A stretch of 64,000 bases of DNA from Rhabdornis inornatus (GCA_013397075.1 VWZS01010898.1:62001-126000), one strand, 5' to 3'; counted from the first letter of the stretch, positions 30,695 to 43,869 are shown. The notes: generated by a model not told the origin, from the letters alone. Program-made: numbers and translations.

Positions 30695-30852
30695 TCTATC
30701 CATCATTCCTTCTTCCTGCATCATTCCTGCTTTTGGGCTCCTCTCTCCTTTCCTCCATCTCTTCCTCATTCTTTTATTTTATCTTCTATCTATGTTTTTT
30801 ATGTCTATATGCAGAACAGTGGCTTACACATAGGTGCTATTATTATTATTAA
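30695..30852. repeat. Left copy of a 158-bp exact duplication at a gap
   Basis: A pyrimidine-rich block ending in ATTATTATTATTAA, identical to 31401-31558. It ends exactly at the N gap, the same pattern as the 560-bp case. Confidence 0.93.
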
Positions 30853-31400
30853 NNNNNNNNNNNNNNNNNNNNNNNNNNNNNNNNNNNNNNNNNNNNNNNN
30901 NNNNNNNNNNNNNNNNNNNNNNNNNNNNNNNNNNNNNNNNNNNNNNNNNNNNNNNNNNNNNNNNNNNNNNNNNNNNNNNNNNNNNNNNNNNNNNNNNNNN
31001 NNNNNNNNNNNNNNNNNNNNNNNNNNNNNNNNNNNNNNNNNNNNNNNNNNNNNNNNNNNNNNNNNNNNNNNNNNNNNNNNNNNNNNNNNNNNNNNNNNNN
31101 NNNNNNNNNNNNNNNNNNNNNNNNNNNNNNNNNNNNNNNNNNNNNNNNNNNNNNNNNNNNNNNNNNNNNNNNNNNNNNNNNNNNNNNNNNNNNNNNNNNN
31201 NNNNNNNNNNNNNNNNNNNNNNNNNNNNNNNNNNNNNNNNNNNNNNNNNNNNNNNNNNNNNNNNNNNNNNNNNNNNNNNNNNNNNNNNNNNNNNNNNNNN
31301 NNNNNNNNNNNNNNNNNNNNNNNNNNNNNNNNNNNNNNNNNNNNNNNNNNNNNNNNNNNNNNNNNNNNNNNNNNNNNNNNNNNNNNNNNNNNNNNNNNNN
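30853..31400. other. Assembly gap of 548 N
   Basis: 548 unknown bases. Because the same 158-bp block stands on both sides, the gap may be smaller than stated or absent. Open frames reported through the Ns are not real. Confidence 0.99.
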
Positions 31401-31558
31401 TCTATCCATCATTCCTTCTTCCTGCATCATTCCTGCTTTTGGGCTCCTCTCTCCTTTCCTCCATCTCTTCCTCATTCTTTTATTTTATCTTCTATCTATG
31501 TTTTTTATGTCTATATGCAGAACAGTGGCTTACACATAGGTGCTATTATTATTATTAA
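31401..31558. repeat. Right copy of the 158-bp duplication, closed by an N
   Basis: Identical to 30695-30852, bounded by the gap on its left and by a single N (31559) on its right. It is an isolated contig fragment or gap-filling remnant. Confidence 0.92.
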
Positions 31559-32170
31559 NAGTCAGTTTGTGACAAATAAAAGCCTCCAGAAATGGATCAC
31601 AAACTTTTTCAATGTGCTTTTCCTTCAAAAACATTTTTGTAAAAGCAGCCTCATTGTTCTCCAAGAAGCTATTGAAACATCTTGTGCTCTTCAAGACAAT
31701 ACAAGCATGTGTTCAAGGGATAGCCTTGGCACTGCAGAACACGAGACTCAGAGACTAGCAGCTTTCCTTTCATGTCACCTATCTCCATAATAAGGTAGTA
31801 GCCCTCATGATACTTCTGCAACTCTACAGCATCTTTAAAATACAATCCCAGGGACAGATGCATAATTATGTCTTCTTCTGCTTTCTGTAGTTGCATGAGG
31901 TACAATTTTACTCATGATATGCCTGAGGATGACTGAAAAATAGTAATATCCATACCCTACTAGCTGGATTCTATGCTGTCAAAGGAAAAGTAGAGGAATT
32001 TACAGAAGGGAACAGATCTCTTGCATTAATCCCTTTAAATGCAAAAATACTGAGTAGAGCAAAGAAAAGCCAGCATTATATTACTTTAGAATCTGGATAA
32101 CAGAGATCAGATTTATGATATCTTCCAACAGGTACATAAAAGACTTGATCAAAACAATGTATTGAACTCA

Positions 32171-32386
<216 letters not shown>

Positions 32387-35300
32387 TCAAAAACATATGA
32401 GTCAACAGATCACTGAAGGTTGTTTTGGGCAGCTTTCAAGATTAGGAATTGCTGAAACCATAAGAGATAAATTGGAAAACACTATTCTAGGAAAACATGT
32501 TGATTGTGCTGAGGTCCCTCATCTACAAAGTTTTTATATCAGTTCCCACATATTGAATGACAGAAGGTCATTCAAACTATCAGCTCTGTGGGATTTCCTA
32601 ACAAAAACAAGAATCACACTGACAGTCTGAATTTGAGGGAGACCAACGCTTTTAAGTGAACTGAAGACTCCTTTCTATCAGTGAGTTAGAAAAATTCAAC
32701 CCATAGTTAATTTTATGAAACTGGGAATATTTATGTTGTCAGTGGTTTTGATTTTAATTTGAGTATGTCAACTCACCCTACTGATGGTATGCAGGACCTC
32801 ATAAATAAACAAATAAATTTTTCTGTTTCTCTCTCCACTCAAAGAAACCATTTTGATTTTAAGCATGTTGATCTTCTAGGAGCTCAGGAGAACCCATTTT
32901 ATATTCCTGTTCTGTGCTAAGATCAGTACTTGCAAAAAGTGGCCCAACAGCAGAAATGAACAGTAGTAGTGAATGAAATATAAGTATTGGAACCCTACCT
33001 CTTCATAGCAAAAAAGCCTGTTCCTCAGGACTTTTCTGGGTGAATATTTCTGTTCTCAACGTCAAAATTACAAAATAGCGGGCTGTAATTTAGAACGTGT
33101 ATGCTTTGATGCTTCTACATTGCAGCAGTTTTCTCACTTAAAAATTATAACTCAGTGTTTCAAATTAGCTAAGTTGGAAAATTATATGGAATAAGTCATC
33201 CAGTGGACTGAAAATCAGAGAATCTTCATGTCTCATATTTTAGGCAAGAAGATAAAAACATATTCAGTCCCACTGCAACTGCAGAGAACTATCAGAAGCA
33301 GCAGGTATCTAAAAGCCATTGTTAGCTTAGGGCAGCTGCTCCAGGACAACAATGACTGAATCCTTCATTTTTTCCATACTATTGGCTAAAGTTGCTTGTA
33401 CTTCTACGCAGTGAGGAGACACAAATGAGACTACAGGATATTTGTTACACCACTGAATTTCAAATCTGATTTCTTTATCTAGTCTTTATACCTGCAGCAA
33501 ATGTTATTAGAAGAGACAACAAATGGGAATGGGAAAGAAGTGCATGGAAGTATATAGAAGATCGGGCATACGGAGTGCATATATTGTCTACCACGTGAAT
33601 TTGATTTGGCTGTAAATATTTCTGTTGAATAGGTCTTTGACTTCAAAAAGAAGCCTGGAAGGCATATGTCTATATGTTTAGATTAAAATGAATTTACATG
33701 GGGTTTTAGACCATGCTGTGTGGATGACTGTTCTTTCTAGGCCTGTCTTCTGCTGTTGTCTTCTACTTTATCACAGACTCCCTTTGAGTGGTGAGTCTAC
33801 CTTTGCACTTCCTGTTTTCCTCTAGGAGCAGTCTGGCCCTAGATGTGCTATTTCCTGGGATACTGGAGAGGCAGCAACTATGCATCTGCTGCCTATGCAT
33901 TAGGTGAGCACTCCTTCCCTGCAGCATGACCTGCCTCCCTCACAAAAAGGCAACGACACATGATGGGTTAAAACTTCCAGCCCTCTTGGTAGACAACACT
34001 GCAGCTGGCAGCAGAGGACTTGCTGTGTGGGAATTATAAGAGAGAGAACCTGACCTCCCTTACAGGAGGAAGGATGTTGCAAGCACATGGGGACAAGGAT
34101 ACAGGTAGGAATGTAGGACCCCATGCTAACGAGAATCAGCTTGGAAAGACTGATACCTGGTCAAGCACTAATATACTGTGAGTTGAAGATTAGTGGGTCA
34201 TATATGATATAAATTCTGATTTTAGGCTATAAACAAAAGCTGTTGGAAATTTGCTTTAATCAAATTTAAACAAAATGGTGCTATCACTGTATTTACAAGT
34301 GGGTCAGAACTATGCAATTTTCCATCCTTCAGATGAAGAAAGAAAAAAGTGGTTATTCACAATGAACAAGCTGCCTAAAAACATCACCTGGAGAAGGTAA
34401 GGGGATTAACATAAATATCTTATTTCCTTTGGAAACTATATATGGAAGTGAAATATATGAAAGAGTATGAAAATTATATGAAAAAATACATGGATTTGGA
34501 AGATTCTCAAATTAAAAATTTTGGAAAACATTTCCAAAGTTTCTGGAATGTAAACCATCCCACTTTCTCATAATAATCTAATTTTCCTTAAAAAATGTGT
34601 GGAATCCAAATCTGAAATATCGTTTCTGAAATTGTCTCTCTTTCAGGCTAACAAACACAGAAGGCAAGAGAAAGTTGCTCTGAGTGAAAGCAGAACTGTG
34701 TCCTGAGCAACTTTTCTTTCTTGAATTAAAGCTCTCAGAAACTGTATAATAACACTAGTTTAAGCAGCATATAAAGTAAACCTCATGTGAAAGACATGGA
34801 ATTCAAAATACCCAAAAAAATCAAGAAGTGCTTCCCTAACTACTCTTACTAGTAAGGGTAAAACATCTGTTGAGATACTGCTGCTCAGAAACTTCCTGTA
34901 GTCATAATTTGATTTACACAGCTTTCTACCCTCACTAAATGTTTTTCTAAAACATCTCCTTGGTCTGCAAATCTACATCAAGCCTATTCAATGTCTTCAT
35001 TAGACCAAAAACTTGAAGAGATTATAATCAGAAACACCAACTATAATAGCAAGCTTTCCAGTAAACGAATCATAGCTTTGTGTGCACTGAAATTAGTCAT
35101 ACCAAGAATGTATCACTTTCATTCCTCAGGAATCTATAAATATTAGAAGATATCAAATCAAAGTTCCCAATTGTCTAACCCAGCTGGCACAAACACAAAC
35201 TGTTCCATGCTAGTAAAGGCTAAATCTATGATGCAGACACCAAATCCAATTTGTGTTAAACAAGTAATTTCACAGAGTACTGTGAGCAAAACAACTGAGA

Positions 35301-35935
35301 CCTGCAGGTGGGGTAATGATTTATCTTGTCTGCAAACACCACCACATTTCTTACACACCCTAAATAAATGCTTTTTAAAGTCATGACTTCTTTAGATTCA
35401 GGGAAAAAGAGATAGACACACTCTTCCGGACTGAAATACTACAATTATGACTACCACCAAAGTCAGTATGGACTGAATAGCATCAGAAAAGAGCATTTTA
35501 ATCATCTTTCTAGTAGGCTTCAGTTCTAAAAATATTTTGCAATACGTCAATAAAATCCTTTTTGGGGCATTTTGATGGCATGATTCTCGGAATTCCACTT
35601 ACTTGACATGGAAAAATACTGCTTCTGCCCAAACAAAATGTACTACAAAACAACTGTGTGACCTGTTCTTTTTTTTCCTTCCTCATGTAGTTTGAAACTG
35701 TTTTTTCATTCCCTAAGTACATAAGACATGTCCATTATCCTACCAGTCCAGTTGTATTCAGCTTTTGTTTTCCTTTCCGAGAGGTTCTGGATTGCTGATG
35801 GAATTCAGGTACCTAATGTCAAAAATCTGTCATCTAAAGTAGACCTATCTAAATTTACATTTATTTCCAGAAAGAAAATTTACTCATAATTGTAGCCTAA
35901 GAGTGTGTGTGTATGTTTTGCTTGTTTGTTTTTTT

Positions 35936-36190
35936 TTCAGAAGATGCCAATCTTAAGCTGAGCCAAGGGAAATATAGGTTGGATATTAGGAAAAAATTTT
36001 TTACTTTAAGAGTGATTAAGTATTGCAGTGGCCTGCCTGGGTAAGTGGTGGAGTCACCATCCCTGGATGTGTTTAAAAAAATTGGATGTGGCACTCGGTA
36101 CCATGGTTTAGGTGAGGTGTTAGGGCATGGGTTGGACTCCATGATCTTGAATGTCTCTTCCAACCTAGTGATTCTGTCATTCTGTGATTA
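35936..36190 (+). mobile_element. CR1 LINE 3'-end fragment
   Basis: Sense CR1 3' end on the plus strand: GGTTGGATATTAGGAAAAAA, GTGGTGGAGTCACCATCCCT, GGATGTGGCACTCGGTACCA, TGGGTTGGACTCCATGATCT, then the tail CTAGTGATTCTGTCATTCTG. It is antisense to TRPM3, and the 3' end is intact. Confidence 0.93.
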
Positions 36191-36266
36191 GTTTTGACAC
36201 ATCAGATTATCAGAACTGAACTGTACAGCTTTCCAGAAAAGTTAGGATCTTGAATTTTAAGAAAAA

Positions 36267-37530
36267 AACTCTTGCATGGGCTCAAGGAGTTAGTCAATAA
36301 GTCCTTCTGGGAAACTGCTCTCTGGGCAGCAGAACTGCCCTGGGAAATTGCCCTCACAGAGCAGAGCAGAACTGGCAGATCTCTAAGGACACTTTCCATA
36401 AAGGCCAAGAATGAACCATCCCCAGGTGAAAGAAACAGGGCAAGGAAGGCAAGAGGCCAACATGGATGAGTGGAGACCTGCTGGTTAAACTAAAATAAAA
36501 AAGCAGAAAATGCATCATCAGTGAAAAAGGTACAGGTAACCTGGGCAGAGTTTAGGGACACAGCCCAGTTATGCAGGATGGCATGAGGAAAGCCAAGACA
36601 AAGAAAAAGCTGAACTTGGCAAGAGACACACAGAATAACAGGAAGGGCTTCTACAGGTGTGCCAGTGAGAAAAAGAAAGTTGAAGAAAGCATTCACCCAA
36701 TCTGGTAAGCAAGGCTTGCAAACTGGCAATACTGTACAAAGAAAAGGCTGAGGGACTCAACAACTCACCAAGGCCAAGTGCAAAGGGTACCTGGGTTGGG
36801 ATAACCCTAAAAGCAACACAGGCTGAGGGATGAACAGATCGGAAACAGCCCTCTGGAGAAGGATTTGGGGCCTGGCGTGTGAAAGGCTGGACAAGAGCTG
36901 ACAGCCTGCACTCACAGCCCAGGAAAACAACCATGTCCTGAGCTGCATCCAAAGCAGCATGGACTGCAGGGCAAGCAGGAGGATTGTGTCCCTCTGCTCT
37001 GCTCTGGTGAGACTCCACTGCAGTGCTGTGTCCAGCTCTGGGGTCCCCAGCACATAAATGGACATGGACCTGCTGGAGTAGGTCCAGAGGTGGCAATGCT
37101 GTTCATCAGAGGGGTGGAGAATCTCTCCTGAAAGGAAAGGCTGGGAGAGTTGTGGATGTTCAGCCTAGAGAAAAGAAGACTCTGAGAAAACCTTATTAAA
37201 GCCTTTGAGAACTTGTAGGGTACCTACAAGAAAGATGGGGACAGACTTTGTAGCAGGGCCTCTTGTGATAGAGCAAGGAACAATGTCTTCAAACCTAAAA
37301 GAGTGTTGATTTAGATTGGATATAAATAAAAAGATGTTTACAATGTAGGTGATAAAACAGTGAAAAAGGTGTCCCAGAGAGCTGGTAGGTGCCCCATGCT
37401 TGCAGGATCAGGTCAGAGAGGGCTCTGAACAACCTGATTTATTTGAAGATGAAGTTGCCCAGGACGGGGGAGTCAGATTAGATGACTTCTAAAGATGCCT
37501 TGCAATCAAAACTATTCTATGTTCCTAGGA
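36267..37530 (+). mobile_element. CR1 LINE, ~1.25-kb 3' portion with decayed ORF2 end
   Basis: Starts around TGCATGGGCTCAAGGAG and continues through the region encoding the end of CR1 ORF2, broken by stops and indels. Hallmarks are GTGTCCAGCTCTGGGGTCCC, GACCTGCTGGAGTAGGTCCA, TTCAGCCTAGAGAAAAGAAG and CAGATTAGATGACTTCTAAA, ending at ACTATTCTATGTTCCTAGGA. ORF2 of CR1 carries an endonuclease and a reverse transcriptase that copy the RNA into a target nick. Only its C-terminal part remains and it cannot be functional. It is antisense to TRPM3. Confidence 0.92.
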
Positions 37531-40500
37531 TTCACTGTTCAGGATCAGCCAGGAGAGGCCACTTCAAAAACCTAGACTGACAAAGTCAAAAAAGCAACAC
37601 TTAGTTTCTGCCCAAGATATATTGGATGACTAAACAGTGAAGCAAAACTTCCTTCATTGCTTTGGCTGATGCAGAAGACAAATGACAAAATTTTGGCCTA
37701 CTCCCTCCTCAGGAAGAATATTTTTTAAACTATGCCTAATATTTGAGGAGATAAGAGACATTTCACTTACTTTCAAACTCATGGCATATGATTTTGTACT
37801 GATCACTGGAGAAAGATCTCACCTGTAGTCCACCACCTAACTTATTTAGCTTTCTTTTTCTTCAAAGATTTTTAGTACTGGAATCATACAATGTACTAGA
37901 GAGTTACAAAAATGATGCTCTAGCCCACTTTCAAAGTGCAATTTCATCACAGATTTTTTAAAATATACTGTTCTCAAAATGCTTTGAAATGTCTTTAAAT
38001 AATACACTTCACTTAATGAATTGCTAAATAATCTAACTTTTCATTTGTGAAGTATTTTTTCCCCAGGATAAAGTAAATATACCCATAAAATATCAGTAGG
38101 ACATGAAAACTGTTCCCTGCCTTTCCTCATAGGAACCTTAGGGGGATTTTTTTGTTTCAGTTATGATTTGCAGTCTAGACAATCACACCATATGTAAGAA
38201 ACATATGCTCATATTTTCTTCCACTGGAATTACAAATAAGATACAGTTATGCAACTTTGTGGGACTGGCTGAATTTCTTATACATTTTCAAACCCACACA
38301 TTTTGCATAGCATTGTTATGAGAAAAGAAAAAAAAAAGTAATTATTCCTTCATTGTATTCAAACGGGTGATTTCTGTGTACTTTTATGAGGAATCAGCTG
38401 CAAGGCAGACCTTCACTAGTAGTTGTTCTACATAATTTTTCCCTGACTACAGTTTACTGAATGGTTGTTACCTCACCAAAAGAGAGATGAATGTATTGGT
38501 CCTCCCAAGGTTAACAAATTGACCTTCTTCTATCCAGGATTCAATTTGCAAAGTATTTTGTTACAAGAGAAAATTTTATAACGATAGAAAAAATTGCCAT
38601 TTGAAAATAATTTTACAAATTAATTCAGACATTATTTGGATCCATGGTTTCCTATGATGTGGTGGACACCATGAGGGATACTGAAGAATCATATCATACA
38701 TTACTATCCCTTTTGCTCAAAGTGAAAAATTACTGCATTTTGCCTAATAGCAAAAAGGTATTTAAATAATATTCTTCAGATTTGAAGTCTAAAAACTACG
38801 CCATGGTGGATCCAGAGAAAGATCAGTCCAAAGGCAATCTTTAATGATTCTCATATGAGTATGCTTATTTAAAGCACACAGAATGTTTGATATTTCCTTG
38901 TGAATATTAGGCAAGAAGAACATTTTAAGGCATTAAATTGAACTCTTAAGGGTCTCATGCTTGCAGGAATAGTACTGATAGAGTAGTTAATGAGCTATAA
39001 ATTCAACTTGGAGACAGCATTCAAATACTGCAAGTAATTTCTCATTCTGTAAGGAAATATTTTTCTAAGAAGTGACATAATTTTAACCCAGTGTTTAATT
39101 TCTCTTATTTTAAATTTCGTATTTAATAATGGAAAAAAACTCTTGAGAATTAAAAGCTTCAAACTATTCCTATAAAGTTGCACTTTGCATTTGTTTTACT
39201 TTCAGCTTTTGCTTTTATGCAAGTCAATTAAATGAAAAGGCATCCATCCTTGATTACACAATCCAAAATACTCCAGCTGTATATGGAGGAGAGTTACTAC
39301 CAAAAAAGATATTCACTTAGGGCTTAGTAGGGACTAAATTCACATATTTATGATTGATCTTATGTTCTCATCCCTCAATGCTGTTCGTCATATTTTCAAG
39401 TAAAAGAAAAAATAAGTGCTTCAGAGCCTGGAAAAACTAACCTTTAAATCCAGGCCCATAGTGAAAAGCAGCCAAAAAATTCTTCCAATTTATCATATGA
39501 GGAATGTGCATTTAAGATGCCTCCTTATTTAAGTTATACTGTGGACATAGCTTGTATGTCATTAAAATATAAAAGGTATGAGCAATTTACTCAGTTCTAC
39601 TAAATTACTTCTGAGAATTTTATTTACTTGCACTGAAATGTAGCCACCTATTGCATTCTTAAAACTCTGTTCAGACTTTTCCAGACCGAGGCAAAATTTA
39701 ATCTCTGATATTAAAGTCCTAATAAACTTAAACTCTCCCCCCATGTTAGTTCCATGTATCTGACACTCGTAATGCTGAAACCTCAGCTCAGTGGACAATT
39801 GCACATCACTTCCCCTTGAAACTTCAATGAAAGAGATGAGACAATGAGACCTCAAAACTGATTTTCCCCCCAAAGACATCTTTCCTTTAAGATGTCCATC
39901 TGCCCGTGGTGCCTTGCAGAGCGGGAACAGCTTTGGGCTGTGTTGGCAGCCTCCTCCACTGAGGTTGCACTCACAGTGAAAATATCTACCCAAAGACTGT
40001 CCCATGGGCGGGAAATGTCTGCCTTGGCCTGAGGAAAACCTACAATTAGGCCTTAAAAAGACAGATTGAAGCTTGTCTCCTGTCTTTTCAAAGATGCTCA
40101 GGCATTGGTGTTGTAAAGGGCTACCACACCTTCATTAATATAAGAAATCATTCATTTTTGTGTTATGTGGAATGCCCCAGGAAAAATAATTAACAAGGAG
40201 GGAAAGCTGGCACAACACAATCATTTGAAACCCAATACAAAAGGACCTATTGGGCAGATAGGCAATTGTTCAACACATTAAACGATTTCTTAAAATGGAT
40301 GGATTGGCACAACACTGATCAAAACTCAAGCAGAGAGATGTATTTGTTCTCCTTCATCTCCAGACATAGTTATTCTTCCCATGTAAAAAAAATCTTTCAA
40401 ATTAACTTAAAAGTTCACAGAACTCCCAGCAGTGTTAAAGTAGACATATGCACACATTTTTACATGTAGAAAATTAATCCTTGCTGGGCTGCCATGAGTT

Positions 40501-41324
40501 AGAATTTAAGATTGTGCAAAGCCGGAATAGTAATATAAACATGCAAATGAGCTTGTTTCTGCCATTAATGATGTAACTGTTAAATTATTTAAATCAGGTA
40601 CCCAGCCCATAGCAGTTGGAAGATATGCTGTGTCTCAGAGAACACCTTGCTTCTGACAGGCAGCCAGAATTAAAATAGGATTTTGACTTGATAGTCTGAT
40701 TGCATAGTGGACTGCAGAATTAAACTTTGCATGCAATTTAGATGTATTACATTGATTTAGAGTTTAATAAACACAGTTTTGTATAACCTACTTAGGTTCG
40801 AAACAAAATAAAAAGTTACTAGCTGAATTCAGTCAACATAGCAATTATTTGGTATTCTCCCCATAGTGCTAAGCACTATTCAAACATAGGTTAGAGAGGG
40901 GAAAAAAGGATCCAGTTTGTAGCTGAACTCTAATGTATTTGGATAAAATATTTTCATGAATATAATGATATGGGTGTTTTACTCCTGGCATTATTATAAA
41001 TATCACTGCATGCCAGACTGATGTTTACTGAACTAGGATGAACACAGAAACTTCCACCAGCTGATTTAGCAAATGCCATAGTTTGTGCATTCTATTTAGT
41101 GCAAAGCGAACAGAAAATTTGTTGGTTGATAATGTTTCAGGAAACAATCTGAAATGGGATCCCCACAATAAGAAGACTCATAGTAAGACAGAATGATACC
41201 TTTCACAAAGCCAGATATGAGAGCCCCAGGTAAGAAATTGCTTGTTCTGCCTCTATTGATATATACTCTAACTTCCCTTTCCTACTGGCAGGAGTTTGAT
41301 GAAACAGAACCACAGCACCATAAA

Positions 41325-41635
41325 ATCACAGAATCATAGAATGGTCTGGTTTGGAAGGGATCTTTAAAGATCATCCAATTCCAACGTCCCTGTCATGGGC
41401 AGGGACACATTTCACTGAACCAAGCTGCTCAGAGCTCAATCCAACATGGCCGGAACAATTCCAGGGATGGGGCATGCACAGCTTCTCTGGGCAGCCTGTG
41501 CCAGTGCCTCAACATGCTCACAGAAAAGAATATCTTACTTATGCCCAGTCTGAAGCTACCTTCTTTCAGTTTAAAATCATTGCCCTTTGTCCTGTCACTG
41601 CAGGTCCTTGTAAAAAGTCTTTCATGTAGGTCACA
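41325..41635 (-). mobile_element. CR1 LINE 3'-end fragment
   Basis: A clear antisense avian CR1 on the plus strand: TCACAGAATCATAGAATGGT, GGAAGGGATCTTTAAAGATC, CAGGGATGGGGCATGCACAG, TCTCTGGGCAGCCTGTGCCA and CCCTTTGTCCTGTCACTGCA. It is relatively well preserved, 5'-truncated and in TRPM3 sense orientation. Confidence 0.95.
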
Positions 41636-42876
41636 TTAATATATTGAAATAAATTAATTCATTCTCCTCCTGTATTTTTTTTATGATGACATCATACCAC
41701 AAACAATGTGGTAGGTGTACATAGCAAACAAATGGAAAAAGCATATTTGAGTAAGTTTATGTGAAGTATTATCAGTGAGGTCACTGAGAACAGAGAAACA
41801 GCTTCTCAAAGATTCAGTGAAACATGGCATATTCATATATTCACTGTATCACAGAGGTAGTGCTGGACTAAACATGAACCTGAATATAAAATATATTTAA
41901 GTATTTGTGGAAAACTATCTTTTTCCCAGTAGGAGTTTTAGGTTGAGTGAGTTCATGAGCACATTTATTTCTAAAACACTTAATATTTCTTGGTCTAGAG
42001 CTCAATATTTATAGATTTATATTTTATTATTTGCTTACTGTGTGTGTGAATACATATACCCCCACAAACTCTAACACACACAAAAATGAGTCCCAGGGAA
42101 TCCCAACTGTAAGATTACTGTAGCTACTTTGGCAAAAACAATGAAACAGCTCTTAGTCATAAGAATCTGTGGGATTTTTGCTTCCACTTCTATGTTTTAT
42201 TCTAAAGTTGTTAAATCTTCTCTTTATCTGTTATTTTCTAATCTGGGCATCAGACTGAGTTCTGCTTTGGGAACTTCTGAGAGGATAAAGTCCATGATCA
42301 TTGCCAAACACTGGAAACCCTCTGAGGGTGCTTGTGGCTGTCAGGTAAGGAACAGGTTAGGGCAGCCACAAGGCTGTGGACCAAGAAAGCTTCAGCGTTT
42401 TCTAATGGACATGCTGCTACTCTTGATCTAGGATGCCTGTAGCCTTGTTTGCAACTGATCCCTTATGAGGCAGGGCCAAGCTCTTGTTAACTGCTGCCTG
42501 GTGCCTGGGAAAGCCCTACTGTCGTAGTTTGACCTGGAGAGGAAAAACTCAAAGAGGAGTTTTCTCTGTGAGTACTCCCCTGGGAGTGGATAGTGACCAA
42601 TTGGAAGCTGGTTTGATTATTGACAGCGTGAAAAACCAATTGAAGGAAGTTAGTTCGCCCCGTGAACACACATTTTGAAGGAGGTAATCCGGAACTGAGC
42701 CCTCTTGGCTTTTCCGGCAGCAGTGCAGGTAACAGGGCCCTGGCCTGGCTCCACTGCAGGCCTGTGGGCCTGGCAGGGTGCCGGGCCGGGCCCCCTGTCT
42801 GGGGAGCTGGCATGTCCTGGCAGAGAGAGAGAGAAGGGGGGTGGCCATGGACAGTGACCAGAGAGACTCAAACTAA

Positions 42877-42885
42877 TATAAAAAT
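42877..42885 (+). promoter_or_regulatory. LTR TATA box
   Basis: TATAAAAAT, 357 bases into the LTR and downstream of a G/C-rich stretch, is the expected core promoter position for the U3/R boundary. Activity is not shown. Confidence 0.6.
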
Positions 42886-43726
42886 CCCAGCCGCTTCCCC
42901 CCCCCTTCCCCAGCGTGGCTGGTTTCTGAGATCCTGGCAAAGCTCCAGCACTGTGGCCTTGGTTTTTTTTTCTTTTCTCTGTGCAAAAATCTTAACTCTT
43001 TTAATGTTCAGATGAGACTTGCGGACTTTTTCAATCCTCCCTGGAGTGAAAAGGAAAAAGGAGATACTCTGAAGTCAGTGAAGCAAAAGCTAAGTCTTAA
43101 GTTTTTTAGATGGAAGGAGAATGAGGAGATGCTGTGAAAATGGCTGAAAATCCTTTTGTAAGATTGTAGGGATGAACTGATGTACTGAATATTCCTATAA
43201 ACCATGGAAAAAGACATGGGGGGGGTTGGAAATGTTCCATTTGATAGATCATTTGACCAAAAGCACCTGTGTTGAGAATCCGTTGTCCCGAGGAAAGAAG
43301 GGGAGTCTCGGTTTTCAGAGAATGAAGCATGAACAGAGAGAAAAGAGACGAAGAGAACCTTTGCTTTGGAACATTTCATTCTTAAAAGTAATACCCCATG
43401 TATTTTGACCATTGACCCACAAGTACAGCTTTGGGAAGGCTGTAGAGTTGGGAGGAGTGCCACGACTGCAGATACCGGGCGGATGCAGAATTGTGAAAAT
43501 GAAACCACGAGAAGACTGTTTTCTACTTTCTTGTGGAAAAAATCCCTATAGCCTAACAAGAGGAAGCTTCTCACTCCAAAGTGAGCGGAAGAAGGGACTG
43601 TTTGAGTTGGGAATTAATTGAAGCAGTTTTTTGTATGTTTGTTCTGTTGTTATGAAGGTTGAGAAAGGGAAGGAAAGAGTGGTCTGACAATCTTATTCTG
43701 AATTTTTTTTTCCCCTTTGTGTAGTT

Positions 43727-43732
43727 AATAAA
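43727..43732 (+). terminator. LTR polyadenylation signal
   Basis: AATAAA followed by TTTCTTGTTATACCC, near the 3' side of the LTR. Placed antisense to TRPM3, so it should not end the host transcript. Confidence 0.65.
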
Positions 43733-43844
43733 TTTCTTGTTATACCCTCCTAAGTTTTAGGCCTGCCTTGCTTCTACTCCTGGTTCTGTCTCACAACAGA
43801 AAATGAGTATATCTTAATTGACAAATCAAAACCATGACATTATT

Positions 43845-43869
43845 TGGTGCGTTGGCCGGGAAATCGAAC
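43845..43869 (+). other. Retroviral primer-binding site for tRNA-Gly(UCC)
   Basis: TGGTGCGTTGGCCGGGAA is the exact complement of the 3' end (including CCA) of vertebrate tRNA-Gly with UCC anticodon as I know it. After one extra A the match goes on with ATCGAAC, the T-loop region of the same tRNA. Reverse transcription of the element would start here. The five-base spacer after the LTR's CA (TTATT) is plausible. Confidence 0.82.

Larger units (their letters stand above)
42520..43839 (+). mobile_element. Endogenous retrovirus LTR (1.3 kb), plus strand
   Basis: The block starts TGTCGTAGTTT and ends AAACCATGACA, giving near-perfect inverted TG...CA termini (9 of 11). Inside, in plus orientation, there is a TATA box (TATAAAAAT, 42877-42885), a G/C-rich segment before it (about 42700-42840), and a polyadenylation signal AATAAA (43727-43732) followed by a G/T-containing stretch. 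Immediately downstream, after five bases, is a tRNA primer-binding site (43845). This order is that of a 5' LTR. It lies antisense to TRPM3, the orientation usually tolerated in introns. The internal region after the LTR is short and no gag, pol or env frame and no 3' LTR is seen, so the provirus is broken. The family assignment (ERVL-like avian LTR) is a guess from the start sequence. Confidence 0.8.

Noticed and set aside
30683..31790. Long open frames of 291 and 318 codons
   Set aside because: They run through the 548-N gap and a duplicated contig end; the length is artificial.
36569..37096. 175-codon minus-strand frame
   Set aside because: It is the reverse complement of the CR1 body at 36267-37530.
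43008..43574. 188-codon minus-strand frame rich in Phe/Ser
   Set aside because: Inside the LTR on the opposite strand; no retroviral or host protein similarity seen.
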